DNA of 64,000 nucleotides from assembly GCA_036365515.1 (NCBI GenBank), contig CM070877.1:66662522-66726521 (forward strand). The letters are read 5' to 3'. A model generated the notes under the pieces. It saw nothing but the letters and a program-made list of their open reading frames with translations. It did not search any database and was not told the DNA's origin. Shown here piece by piece: positions 33,756-43,551 of this stretch; the first letter of the stretch is position 1, and each line of letters starts with the position of its first letter. The stretch is from Torymus aiolomorphi (lineage: Eukaryota > Arthropoda > Insecta > Hymenoptera > Torymidae). The position numbers and the translations under genes are program-made.

Positions 33756-33847
33756 AATAAAGAGAAAGTGGTGAGAGCCCTAACCTACGCTCTCTACCTG
33801 TGAGGAAAAACTAAACATTTTTCCCCTCCGTAAACTTTCTCTTTATT
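33756..33847. other. Three-way-junction hairpin
   Basis: A perfect 14-bp outer stem (AATAAAGAGAAAGT at 33756-33769 with 33834-33847) encloses two separate hairpins, GAGAGC/GCTCTC (33773-33794) and GGAAAAA/TTTTTCC (33804-33824). The T or Y shape recalls the folded ends of parvoviruses, but here it is internal, between the 41-bp satellite and the OB-fold-like gene. It could be an origin, a transcript end or a small RNA. Confidence 0.6.
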
Positions 33848-33936
33848 ATTTTTTTATTAAATTTATTTTATAAGCTTATTAATTTACATTACCAAATTAT
33901 GAATTAAATTACAATATTAATAATTTATTTGCACAT

Positions 33937-34236
33937 TTAATCTTTACGAAATTCAAAATTTTGTTCGCCTTGATACAATGAAAAATAATGTATACTTATT
34001 AGCCCTTTCGGCAAGTTCATCGAACAAATTCCCATTCTCCTCGAGGGCCTTAGAAACTCGATTGGGGAGGAGACTTGGATCTCTACATCGATGACGACAA
34101 CGGCCTTCAATCCATACTTGGTGCTGACCTGCTTGATTTCTGTCACTATATACGTCTCACCCTTCTTTAATTTGGACAGATTCTTCTTTGGAAGATAGGT
34201 ATTTGAGCAGATTCGGTTTAACATGGCAAAGTCCAT
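33937..34236 (-). CDS. Small OB-fold-like protein next to PolB (uncharacterised insect family)
   Basis: About 99 codons starting MDFAMLNRICSNTYL. The core, LKKGETYIVTEIKQVSTKYG then KAVVVIDVE and EFLRPSR, matches a recurring small protein of insect PolB-bearing elements in which a K-x2-G-x-x-Y-x-V, TKYG and FLPxR pattern is kept. The strand-rich layout suggests an OB-fold, perhaps single-strand DNA binding; that is inference. An AG acceptor (TTTCAG) just precedes its ATG and a GTAAGT donor follows the last PolB codons, so the transcripts may be linked, but the phases do not match for a fused protein. Confidence 0.55.
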   Translation of the reverse strand: MDFAMLNRICSNTYLPKKNLSKLKKGETYIVTEIKQVSTKYGLKAVVVIDVEIQVSSPIEFLRPSRRMGICSMNLPKGLISIHYFSLYQGEQNFEFRKD

Positions 34237-34275
34237 TCTGAAACAGAGAAGAATATTAACTATTTTCAAAGAATA

Positions 34276-35755
34276 TTACAAGTCAATAAATGAAATACTT
34301 ACCTTAAAGTGTTTGAGTTTTTCAAAGTCTAAGTCTCTTGCTGGGATGCTTTCCGTTCTCAGGCTCATTGAGTGAACGAATGTGCTGACTGGCCGACGTG
34401 CGCTCCTTATGTAGGCCGGCTTTCCCCTCTCCATCTCCTCCAGATGTATCAAATTTTCTAGAACTTCTCTGTCCTCCTCCTCATCGAATATTCTATAGTA
34501 TCCCCAAGGAAGTGTATCCGTCCTATTCACGAGGAGATGACGTTTATCATCATGTGGGCTCAGAGCAACCTTCTTCTCTTTCTCATTTCGAACGATATGA
34601 TTCTTGAGGCGTATATTATTCTGTTGACAGATCACCGTTGACTCATTAAAAAGACAGTCTCGATAGTTCTCGAAAGTGATACTTGTTTTCACAATAGTTA
34701 ATTTGAATCCCTCGGCTTTCTTAATAGGTTTGTCGTTTTGTATGAGGACACTATACATTTTGCTTCGAAGTCCAATGAATTCGGTCATGATATTACCATT
34801 ACATTCATCCTTCATTAATCCTATGACTTTTTTATTCTTACGAGGTAGTTCAAATTGATTATTTTCAGGATAATCTGAAGTATCAAACTTGTTGATATCC
34901 TCCTTCATAATCTCATACATGTTAACTCCTCGAATTTCATATATCAAACTATCTGTGTCAGTGTAGAGAAGTTTGCTATTTTTACCCACTCGTTGTCTCA
35001 TATACGAATAATGAAAATCATAAATGAGAGTCTTAGAGATATCGAGAACGCTAAGACCGACATAGATAGGCTTTCTGATTGTAATCTCAGTTCGAGGAGT
35101 TGTATCGCAACTAAGTTTTCATCAAAGATTGAGCGGCTATGGAAATTAGGTTTAGCGATCAATACCTCCGCCACGTAGCCACCAGTCCACTTGAAGATGA
35201 GTTTCACATCTACTCGTTTTCGCTCATTCTCCATTGTCTTACCATACACCGCATTAATTCAAAGTTTGAAGAAGAGTTTTTTAAACTCATTTTTCGCCTG
35301 TTTTGTCTTCTCCGTCTTTAATTCGACATAAGGCTTGAGACATGGACTCTGTTTAAATTTGAGTGCTCTATGAACTTTCCCTAACACTAGTCGATGTTTG
35401 AGAGCTTTTTTCAGGGCACGATAGTGAATAATATGCCTCTTTTTGTTGAATAAAGTAGTCATCAGCTTCTTTAGACGAGAACCAGGCAGAGCCATATGTT
35501 CAGGACACAGAGGCAGGTCTTTATGATCGTCGTGAAGACTTACCGGATATACCAAATCTACCTCCAAGGTATAACCGATAGGGCTATCATCTGGAATGTC
35601 AAAGAAATTTGGTTCGTTTACATTTTCCACCCAGCGAAAAACCTCCTTCTGGTAGGTGTTTTGTCATAGCCCATCCGTACAGGTTATTAGCATCGTAGTA
35701 TATTAGATATTTTTCCTCTTCATCTGGATTATAGTCATCCGACATAAATTTGTTA
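34276..35755 (-). pseudogene. Polinton-type DNA polymerase B, C-terminal (palm/thumb) half
   Basis: On the minus strand: motif A YYDANNLYGWAM (near 35,690), a T-run frameshift near 35,635, then the motif B region (KLMNAVYGKTMEN, near 35,250) and motif C YTDTDSLIY (near 34,950). A terminal segment ends in LDFEKLKHFK beside a GTAAGT donor at 34302. Family B protein-primed polymerases copy the element DNA. The N-terminal exonuclease part lies next door in the opposite orientation (35756-36330). A frame change near 35,000-35,200 also disrupts it. Confidence 0.85.
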
Positions 35756-36330
35756 TTAACTTCAGATTCATAGATTCTTTCAGATTCATGGCATCATCTT
35801 TAGAGAAACTGACGTCATATTTAGATGAAAAAAGAATCACTAGCAGTATATTTGAAAATGATAATAATTATACCAAAGATAATATTAAGCTACTTATGCG
35901 AAAAGGTATTTTCGCATATGATTATGTATCTTCATTTGAAAAATTGAAAGAAAAAGAATTACCCTCAAAAGATGACTTCTTCAGCAAATTAACAAACTCT
36001 GGAATCGCAGAAGCTGATTATGTCCATGCAGTCAACGTCTGGAATACGTTTAACATTAAAACTCTTGGTGAGTATTCAGACTTGCATCTTAAAATAGATG
36101 TACTTCTTTTAGCAGACGTTTTTCAGAATTTTCAATCGACTTGTATCGAGGCTTATGGATTGGATCCTGCGTATTATTATACAACACCAGGATTGACTTG
36201 GGATGCTATGTTAAAGTATACACAAGCTAAACTTCAATTACTTACCGCCATAGATATGCTATTGTTCGTTAAAAGAGGGATCAGAGGTGAAGTTAGCCAA
36301 TGTTCGAACCGTTACTCTAAAGCTAATAAA
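35756..36330 (+). pseudogene. DNA polymerase B, exonuclease-side fragment, inverted
   Basis: Open on + from before 35761. An RFIDSFRFMASSLEKL block leads to LKIDVLLLADVFQNF (the exonuclease III region), YYYTTPGLTWDAML, and the GIRGEVSQCSNRYSKAN block that in relatives lies directly before motif A. The minus-strand half begins (VNNKFMSDD) exactly where this one ends, so the two are adjacent parts of one gene turned against each other. The segment upstream of RFIDS is missing; the right terminal repeat begins instead. Confidence 0.85.
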
Positions 36331-36452
36331 AAAACTAGTCCTTCCATGACATAAATGTATTAAAGGGTTGCTCTATGCTATAAAAGTATAAAAAGGATGT
36401 TGGCTATATATATATATTTATTAAGTTGATGCTCAACTCTTGAAGCATAAAC

Positions 36453-37544
36453 ATGTCAAATGCACAGAATGCTATTAGCAAGCTTCAGGATGCTATATTA
36501 CAAAAATCAGAGTCTTTATTAGGTTTGACAAAAAGCGCTGAATTTTTTGATACAGCTAATGATATGGAAACTTCTGAAATTGAACTATCTAATATGAGAC
36601 CTGGCCGTAATAACATTCCTAGTTCTAATAATTATAAATTTGCAAAACTAGTCAAGAAATATGTAACGAAATTAAATGAAAATTCTAGGAGATATCTAGA
36701 TAATATTTATGGTGTTTACAAGCGAGGAAATTCACTTATGATCGGAAATTCACCAATAATGTTTGAAGGGGACTTTGTCCAGGTAAAGGATCGGAACTAT
36801 CGTTTGTCTGCAGGATTATTACAATTACTATTCAAAAAACTTCCGGATGAAAGTCTTATCAATTCAAATGATTTGGATAATTATCGCATGATTATGGAAG
36901 TTTCAAACGCTCACAAAAAGCACTATTGCATGAATAAGCCGATTCGAAAACTAAAGAGTAAAAAATTTTATAATTTTATTGCTCCAATGTTCGAAAAGTC
37001 GTTTGTGAAAAGTGACTCGACATTATCTCGAGAAAATATTGTTAACGAAGCTGAAAATGCAAGAGAGAAACGTAAAAGGGTTGAGCAAACTAATGCAGTG
37101 GTAGCCAAAAAGATATTTGAACCAATAGTCAATCCTCTAAAGAAGTTTGTAACTGTTGAACCAGATACTCGAATTGACTCCCATCTTCTAACTACTAACA
37201 AGACCGATAGTTATTACGAAGCTGATCATTCTAGTGAAGATATATCAGATTCCTCAACTAATGAATATTCACCCAAAATCATTCATGATCAAGAAGCACG
37301 GGAGCGCTTTGAAGGTAATAACTTTATTCGTTCGATATACCAACGAGAAAAGTGGACTAGTGACGAAGAAGAAGAAGTTGCGGCTGTTACAACTGCATAT
37401 GAACTCGACGTCTGGGATGATCCTAACATATTAGTTGATCGCTTACGAGTACTCATTGCTGAGCAAAATATGGGAATAAGAACTAACTCTGATGAAATCC
37501 GTTATATTCTCAGCGAACTTCGCAATGCTGGAATCATAATTTAA
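36453..37544 (+). CDS. DUF8207-type protein, right arm copy (full length)
   Basis: 363 codons, MSNAQNAISKLQDAILQKS start; the same core and acidic tail as the left copy but with the LNENSRRYLDN segment intact, so this is the better template of the two. The 5' flank has a run of TATATATATATTTATT about 45 bp before the ATG, a possible TATA region shared by both arms. It reads outward toward the element end. Confidence 0.75.
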   Translation: MSNAQNAISKLQDAILQKSESLLGLTKSAEFFDTANDMETSEIELSNMRPGRNNIPSSNNYKFAKLVKKYVTKLNENSRRYLDNIYGVYKRGNSLMIGNSPIMFEGDFVQVKDRNYRLSAGLLQLLFKKLPDESLINSNDLDNYRMIMEVSNAHKKHYCMNKPIRKLKSKKFYNFIAPMFEKSFVKSDSTLSRENIVNEAENAREKRKRVEQTNAVVAKKIFEPIVNPLKKFVTVEPDTRIDSHLLTTNKTDSYYEADHSSEDISDSSTNEYSPKIIHDQEARERFEGNNFIRSIYQREKWTSDEEEEVAAVTTAYELDVWDDPNILVDRLRVLIAEQNMGIRTNSDEIRYILSELRNAGIII

Positions 37545-37897
37545 TGTTTGAAATGTTACAGTATACTAAATTATCTAAATAATGGCAATATTCGCTCAGT
37601 CTAAGCTATAATAATATATATCCACACACATACACGTTTGTACTTTTACACCACATACTACACCATGCATTATAACACACATATACGCCCGCACTTATAC
37701 ACGCGTTCGTACTCGCATCGTGCATCGCGAAAAATAACATACTGTAACATATATAAAATCTGCATTCGAAGCAGCAAAATATTAATAGTAAATATAAATA
37801 GATATGAAAGCACGTGCGTGTGTTTATATACAATAGAGTACATATAAACACCGGTATAATACGGCTTCCATTCATAACTTCTACTACGCTAAGCCTC

Positions 37898-37946
37898 TGA
37901 CGTCACTACCACAACATTGAGTATTCGAGAAGCTTCGAGAACCTTC
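37898..37946. promoter_or_regulatory. CRE palindrome plus five-box heat-shock element, right arm
   Basis: TGACGTCA at 37898-37905 and five alternating TTC/GAA boxes at 37924-37946, the exact inverse of 30559-30607. Confidence 0.6.
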
Positions 37947-38205
37947 TACAACCTTCGATACACTTTGTAAGTGCATCCAGTATAGTAAGTGTATTTGTAA
38001 AACGGTCACCAGCTGCTCTCTAGCACATTACATTGTTTTAGTTTTTTTTATTTAAATATGCTGGTATCCGTTCCCTTCATTTTGTTGTGCATTTTAATCA
38101 TTTCACATTTTTGCACTTGTAAGAGAGACCGAGGTGCGGGTTCTTAAGCTGGATCCTCCTAGAACAATCGAGCATTGTCATAACAATTGTCATAGCAAGT
38201 CATTC

Positions 38206-38655
38206 TCAATCCAGCCTTCGAGTAGTTACTAGCTCTCGGGTGGTTGAGGCGAGATGGACGGTGGTAGCGTCGAGAGCAGTGGTGGCTGTGACGGGTGTTA
38301 GGACAACTGCGGCGTCGAGAGCAGCGGAGGCTGGCAGGATGGCCGCTGTGTCGAGGAGGAGACCGGTTCTGGTGAAGGCGACGAAAGCAGCGGTGGCTGC
38401 TGCCACGAGGAGGACGGCAGCGGCGGGTAGGACGGCGGCGGTAGCATCGACGTCGATCAGAAGGAGGCTGATGGCTGCTACGAGGGCAAACGACTGCTGT
38501 TGTTCCTGCTACTGCTGTTGCTCTTCCTGCTCCTGTTGTGGCTCCCGAGCGGTCTTGCTCCTGTTTGTGTGATTTATCAACTCCTGGAGGATATCCTCTT
38601 CCATGTCCCCGTTGATGAGGTCCTCCAGAAGAATCGACGCGGAGGCCCCGTTCAT
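38206..38655 (-). pseudogene. Ala-rich ORF with in-frame TAG, right copy
   Basis: Minus-strand counterpart of 29901-30347: MNGASVSILLEDLINGDMEE, the EQEEQQQ tract, then the same TAG and an Ala-rich continuation to 38206. The C-terminus differs (TRELVTTRRLD). Confidence 0.35.
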
Positions 38656-38818
38656 GATGGATAGAGAGAGAGAGCATGAGAGAGAAAGAAAGGGGGAGAG
38701 AGACTAATGCGGACTTCGCAGAATTCCACGTGGAATTCGCCTCGAATATTAGGTTGTGTAGCAATAAGAACATTCAAGACGGTCCGCTACTGCCGGAGGA
38801 TTCCGTGGAACACATCTC

Positions 38819-38933
38819 GAAGTTTCCATGCTTGCGTGCTTGAGTCCAGAACGTTCGAGACGCAGTTCGCGGGATTCGGTGATGGTTACAGCCTTCTCGA
38901 AGTTTCCATGCTCACGCACTCTCACTATAAATA
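38819..38933 (+). promoter_or_regulatory. Heat-shock-type promoter with TATAAATA, right arm
   Basis: Three box clusters (GAA-TTC at 38819-38826; GAA-TTC-GA at 38849-38860; TTC-GAA-TTC at 38894-38906) precede TATAAATA at 38926-38933. A second TATATATAA lies near 38,979. It reads outward. The left arm keeps the last cluster and a TATAAATA at about 29,698. Confidence 0.55.
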
Positions 38934-39094
38934 AGGGTGTGTTGCGTAATGGTCTCTCATTGCTGCTATCCATCGTATATATAAGCATGAGCACGTGCGG
39001 AGCAGACGACATGTGCCGGTATGCACAGCGAGCGGCCATGATGATGTTATCGTTCTTCCCCCACTCTTGATTTACCACCACCGCTACTGTTCTG

Positions 39095-39145
39095 GAAGGT
39101 TCTCTCCCGTCTCTGGAAATTCTCAAGCTTGGAGAGGGCTATAAG
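39095..39145 (+). promoter_or_regulatory. Promoter module 1 ahead of the right-arm MGQN genes
   Basis: GGAAGGTTCTCTCCC, GGAAATTCTCAAGC, then a GGGCTATAAGAGGAGC TATA region (TATAAG at 39140). The same block is repeated at 39369-39420. Confidence 0.5.
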
Positions 39146-39368
39146 AGGAGCTGCTGTGCCCGCTTGGCCTCATTTACTCATCCGACCAAACACCAGGAGG
39201 ACCTGCAGAGATAGCCGTCCACCAGGAGACGTTCATGGCTGAGGTGTCCAGGACTCGCTGCTGGCTGACAACGAAGAGGTCGACTGTGCCGCTGTCTCTG
39301 CTGCACCGCTTCTTATAGCCGTGGCTGCTTCCCTCACTCCTTGGTTTACCACCACCGCTGCTGCTCTG

Positions 39369-39420
39369 GAAGGTTCTCTCCCCTCTCCGAAAATTCTCGA
39401 GCTCGGAGAGGGCTATAAGA
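39369..39420 (+). promoter_or_regulatory. Promoter module 2 ahead of the right-arm MGQN genes
   Basis: GAA-TTC at 39369-39376, then GAA-TTC-GAG at 39389-39401, and TATAAG at 39414. About 150 bp downstream is the ATG at 39571. Confidence 0.5.
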
Positions 39421-39570
39421 GGAGCTGCTGTGCCCGCTTGGTCTCATTCAGTCATACGGCCAAACACCAGGAGGACTTGCATAACGTTAAACTTCCGAAG
39501 AAACGTGAACGAAAGAGACTTCTATGGATTGGGAGTAAATGCTTCATTCGTGTCCCTGACGTCGAACAAG

Positions 39571-39750
39571 ATGGGTCAAAACACAAGTTCAAGCGCTTAT
39601 ACTCCTCTTCTTGATTCTAAACAGGAGAAAAAAAAGGAGGATTCAAAATGGAAACAGTATTCTCAAAAGTATTATATAAAGATTAAAGTAGTCATTAATT
39701 TGAAATATGCGCTACCTCATCAAGCTATACGAGAGCTCGCGTTTAGATGA
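39571..39750 (+). CDS. Small MGQN-type protein, right arm copy 1 (altered tail)
   Basis: MGQNTSSSAYTPLLDSKQ start as in other copies, but after the KQYSQKY block the sequence runs on into YIKIKVVINLKYALPH and a longer tail, because the usual STNTNS end is lost. 59 codons. Confidence 0.5.
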   Translation: MGQNTSSSAYTPLLDSKQEKKKEDSKWKQYSQKYYIKIKVVINLKYALPHQAIRELAFR

Positions 39751-40337
39751 GCTCGAAAATGTGGGGAGGCTTCTGGTTTAGTAGGGCTTTTGGCTCAGTA
39801 GGGTTAATGGGCTTCGTAGAATTCTATGTTTGACTCGAAAATACTATGAAAGTTCTGGTGCAGTTGGGTTAACAAGCTTCGTAGAATTCTATGTTTGATT
39901 CGAAAATACTATGAGAGTTCTGGCGCAGTTGGGTTAACAGGCTTCGTAGAATTCTATGCTTGACTGTATAAGGGAGAAAATATTTGGCTGAAGAAGTTCT
40001 ATCACGTTATTTCTTGGAAGTCAGGTAACCGTCCCTACACTGACATCGGAAGTGGTCTTCGAGAATGTCTGCATGATTCTAGTCAGATACTCGTTATGAG
40101 CTCCATTAAGAAAAAATAGCTCGAACGTTTCAAATTCAACGTACACGATGTAACGGAGATGGCTTTTCCACCGTTGGACAAGATCAAGCTTGTAACAGTT
40201 TGCCCAAACCACGAGGGCGCCTACAAAACCAGCTGTGCACTTCATAACCTTAAACTGCTGAAAAAATTCTACGAATCGTGCGAGACGTCTATGGATTGGG
40301 AGTAAATGCTTCATTCGTGTCCCTGATGTCGGACAAG

Positions 40338-40481
40338 ATGGGTCAAAACACAAGTTCAAGCGCTTATACTCCTCTTCTTGATTCTAAACAGGAGAAAAAG
40401 GAGGATTCAAAATGGAAACAGTATTCTCAAAAGTATTCCACGAATACCAATTCTTTACCCGAACGCGATACGTATAAATGA
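40338..40481 (+). CDS. Small MGQN-type protein, right arm copy 2
   Basis: 47 codons, MGQNTSSSAYTPLLDSKQ to SLPERDTYK; ends slightly earlier than the left copies. It is the inverse counterpart of 27523-27675. Confidence 0.52.
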   Translation: MGQNTSSSAYTPLLDSKQEKKEDSKWKQYSQKYSTNTNSLPERDTYK

Positions 40482-40639
40482 TTAAAATAAATTGCGAGCG
40501 AACGCGTGCACTCTCGCAGTATGCATGCGCACTCTCTCGCTGCTCGCGCTCTCGCTTTGAGCGTGCCGTTTTAAAAATTGTCGGTGCGCACAACAGTGGG
40601 ATTGTCGCGCGTGATGGTGAATTTTTGATCGTGGAAAAT

Positions 40640-40765
40640 CGCGATCAAAAATGCTGGACGGGTTCTGGCGCACTCAATTTTCGCTGGTCGAAAATCCCGA
40701 TCGAAAATGGTGGACGGGTTCTGGTGCAGTGCGCCAGAACGTTGGGCTGGTTCTGGCGCAGTCCA
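40640..40765 (-). repeat. Subterminal GCGCCAGAACCCGTCC repeats, right end
   Basis: Inverse of 27240-27372; three diverged units ending 11 bp inside the element end. Confidence 0.6.
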
Positions 40766-40776
40766 GCTTACCTACT

Positions 40777-40782
40777 CGTATA
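40777..40782 (+). repeat. Right 6-bp target duplication of Polinton 1 (CGTATA)
   Basis: CGTATA directly after CTTACCTACT, matching 27218-27223. Confidence 0.85.
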
Positions 40783-40845
40783 AATTTAACGACCTCGTCG
40801 ATCTTCGTAAACAAATAAGATCGGTTACCGACGTCGATACGTTAA

Positions 40846-41502
40846 GGGGGCTAGACACCTTTTTTCTCTGAAATAAGAAGTCACATTTTAATACATAAAT
40901 GTAAACTAATTATTTTATACTTTTTACATATAGAAGTGGGTATATTTACCTTACCTTAAAACTTTCTTCGATGGGCCTTTTATATGGTCCAGAACCATAG
41001 TCATCGATGAAACAAGTTTTTTCACTAACCGTAAGCTTTGAAATTTTCCTGTGGATGGATTGACTCCAGATTTGAACTAAATTACTCCTGAATAGTATAA
41101 TTCTCATATGAGTGTAGGGATTTAGGATTAAATGTCGGAAAAAATTTTTACATCAGAAAAATTATAAAAAAATATAAAAAATTTTAAAAAATTAAAAAAA
41201 AAACTCTTGAAAAACAGCACAATTTTTTTTTTTTTCATTAGATCAAAAATCCCTACACTCATATGAGAATTATACTATTCAAGAGTCAATCCATCCACAG
41301 GAAATTTTCAAAGCTTACGGTTAGTGAAAAAACTTGTTTAATCGATGACTATGGTTCTGGACCATATAAAAGGCCCATCGGAGAAAGTTTTAAGATAACG
41401 TAAATATACCCACTTTTATATGTAAAAAGTATGAAATAATCAGTTTACATTTATGTATTAAAATGTGACTTCTTATTTCAGAGAAAAATGTGTCTAGCCC
41501 CC
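40846..41502. mobile_element. 657-bp foldback element with TTAA target duplication
   Basis: The ends GGGGGCTAGACAC and inverse are flanked by TTAA (40842-40845, 41503-41506). Arms of about 300 bp are inverted copies (for example TCCACAGGAAA and CTCATATGAGAATTATACTAT in both) around an A/T-rich loop. No ORF. Different termini from the TTAA element at 9532. Confidence 0.87.
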
Positions 41503-41506
41503 TTAA

Positions 41507-41712
41507 ATGTACGATCGCTTTCGTAAAAGTTAGTGAATAAGGCGCCGGCGCTTGGCGTGGTCTCTGTCGGCACTGCTCCTTCCTTGATGGTGTGCGCGAG
41601 GCGATACTTGTACCAAGACCCCTTGCAGCTACCCGGCTTGCGGCGGCGGACACCATGACGAGACTGCGGCCCTTCATACTAATTGCCGCAACACACCTCG
41701 CGTTAAAATTTT
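41507..41712. other. GC-rich segment, no gene recognised
   Basis: A short GC-rich run that is open on both strands by composition; no family recognised. Confidence 0.4.
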
Positions 41713-42357
41713 AAATATCAAATATCTCAAAAAATAACCATACAATCTGAATGAAAATTTACACAGGTATTGCCTATACCGCATACAAAATAGTCTATAA
41801 ATTTCAAACTGATACATGAAGTCGTCATTGAGAAATTACGTTTTTGAAAAAACCCGTAAAAAAATTTTAACCTTAAATATCTCTAAAAATCATGACACAA
41901 TTCTTTTACCTAATGGACTTATACGATAATATATGACCTCTACATCTCCACAAAATTTCAACATTATTAAACCAATTTTTGTTTTCTCTAGTTACCATGC
42001 GACAAAGAAAATGATTTTGTAAAATATGAAAATTTTCAAAATCAAATATCTCAAAAAATAATCGTACGATCTAGATGAACACTCGCACTCATATTCTCTA
42101 TATCACATACAAAATTTTCTATAAATTTGGAGCTGATACATCGAGCCGTTCTTGAGAAATTACGATTTGAATAAAAGGTTAAAAAAATTTTAACCTCAAA
42201 TATTTCTGAAATTTCTGGACTAATCATTTTACCCAAAAAACTCGATCGAGAGCTATCCAAAATCTACCTCTATAAGGAATTTCAAAGCGATTAAGTCAAT
42301 TTTACTCCCGTAATCTTTGGACATACAAAACTATTTTTTTTGATATTTCAATTTTTT
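41713..42357 (+). repeat. Diverged tandem repeat, two units of about 325 bp
   Basis: ATATCTCAAAAAATAA, ATACAAAAT...TCTATAAATTT, CTGATACAT...GAGAAATTACG and TTTTAACCT...AAATAT landmarks occur in the same order in 41,713-42,038 and 42,039-42,357. No ORF. Confidence 0.65.
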
Positions 42358-43551
42358 TTCTTAAAAACTAGACGACAAAATGGATTCAGATTTTTCAAGA
42401 TTATAGCTATTTATATTCTGCATTGTCGTGGTTTTCTCAAGAAAATTGACCGTTTAGTTTAGGAGTTATAAGCTTTTAAAAAAAACACGTTTTTGCTAAT
42501 AACAAAAGAACCGTGAGAGCTAGAGAATAGCAAATTTCGCACAGAATCGCTACAATAAGCTGAAAACCCGTACGCTTCGATTCCATGGTGAAGACTGAAC
42601 TGGCACGCGTGCATGGTCAACCTCATCCCCTCGGTCACGTGGAAGAGGTGGTGATGGTAGGTGATGCACGAGTGGTGGACGGTGCGGTACCGTCGTCGAA
42701 TTTTTACAACTCAGCCGTTCCGACCAATATTAATGGCGGGAAATTCCTCATGAACGGATTAGGAAGAAAGTGGCCTGCGTACGTGCCGGAAATATTTTCA
42801 CCCAAGGGTAGTTAACCCGAGAGAAATTTTTTGACACGCCCGGCTAGTGGTTGTTTGTCAGGTCATTTTTCAGTGGCATTTACAACACAGCGCTCTGCCA
42901 CTCTTCAATTATTTTATCAAAGCTCTTTCCATTTTGAGAGCACTGCATTTAACGTCAGCTACGACGCGCCACAGGGGTTTGACCTGTGCTGTCGAAAGTA
43001 TTAAACTATGTTTTTTTTTGTAGAACAATATTTCATGACTGTTAGCCATGCATTGTAAATTTTTATGTCGCATGCATGTGTTCTTTTTCCACAGGTGCGT
43101 CACGAATGTTTTGGTTTCGAGAGCCATGAAACCTTAGCCCTTTTCAGCGTCGATGCTTGAGTATAGAAGACGCATTGTATTTTTTATCGTTCACCTCCTT
43201 TGAAAAAGCGCTGTTTCGCGCCACATGACGATTTTTTATCAAGCAGTCGTTAGAGGCGCCGTTATTGTTTTTCGTGCGCGCAGAGAAGCATTTTCATACT
43301 ACAGGCATCTTGGGTCCTAGGAAAATGCGACTGGACGCTCCGATACGTTCGTAAAAATTTCGCTGCGAAAAGCCATACTGCGGCTCTTTGGTAGAAAGAG
43401 GCATAGTAGAGATAGTGCGTGGCTGCAGCGCTTGCGCGGGATGACTTGCGATGAGTTGATCCACCAATTACAGAGGGTCCTTTGGACGGCGGGCAATCAC
43501 GCAATCGCGCGCCTATATCGTGCTTCTAAACGTTCCGACGATGTTTTACAG
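42358..43551. other. Left flank of Polinton 2; one unassigned short ORF
   Basis: An ATG ORF at 42585-42815 (76 codons, start MVKTELARVHGQPH) matches nothing I know. 42,830-43,551 becomes GC-richer toward the right, with no clear coding segment. I searched for a Polinton terminal repeat and 6-bp duplication and did not find them. Confidence 0.35.

Larger units (their letters stand above)
27224..40776. mobile_element. Polinton/Maverick-like element 1, complete ends, 13,553 bp
   Basis: The ends AGTAGGTAAGCTGGACT and AGTCCAGCTTACCTACT are inverse to each other. They are flanked by the same 6 bp, CGTATA, and 6-bp duplication is the Polinton hallmark. The inverted arms are very long (27224-32478 and 36330-40776). 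The unique centre holds two oppositely oriented halves of a protein-primed-type PolB, an OB-fold-like small gene, a 41-bp satellite and a compact hairpin. Each arm holds a DUF8207-type gene, small MGQN genes and promoter-like modules. There is no integrase, ATPase, protease or capsid gene, so it is an internally deleted or satellite-like derivative, mobilised in trans by another Polinton. Confidence 0.85.
36330..40776 (-). repeat. Right long terminal inverted repeat of Polinton 1
   Basis: Inverse of 27224-32478 but without the Penelope insert and with one fewer tandem block. It differs by an extra 80-bp duplication around 38,815-38,906. Confidence 0.82.

Noticed and set aside
38240..38572. 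Ala/Arg-rich ORF on + (and 29984-30316 on -)
   Set aside because: GC-rich antisense of the Ala-rich ORF; open by composition.
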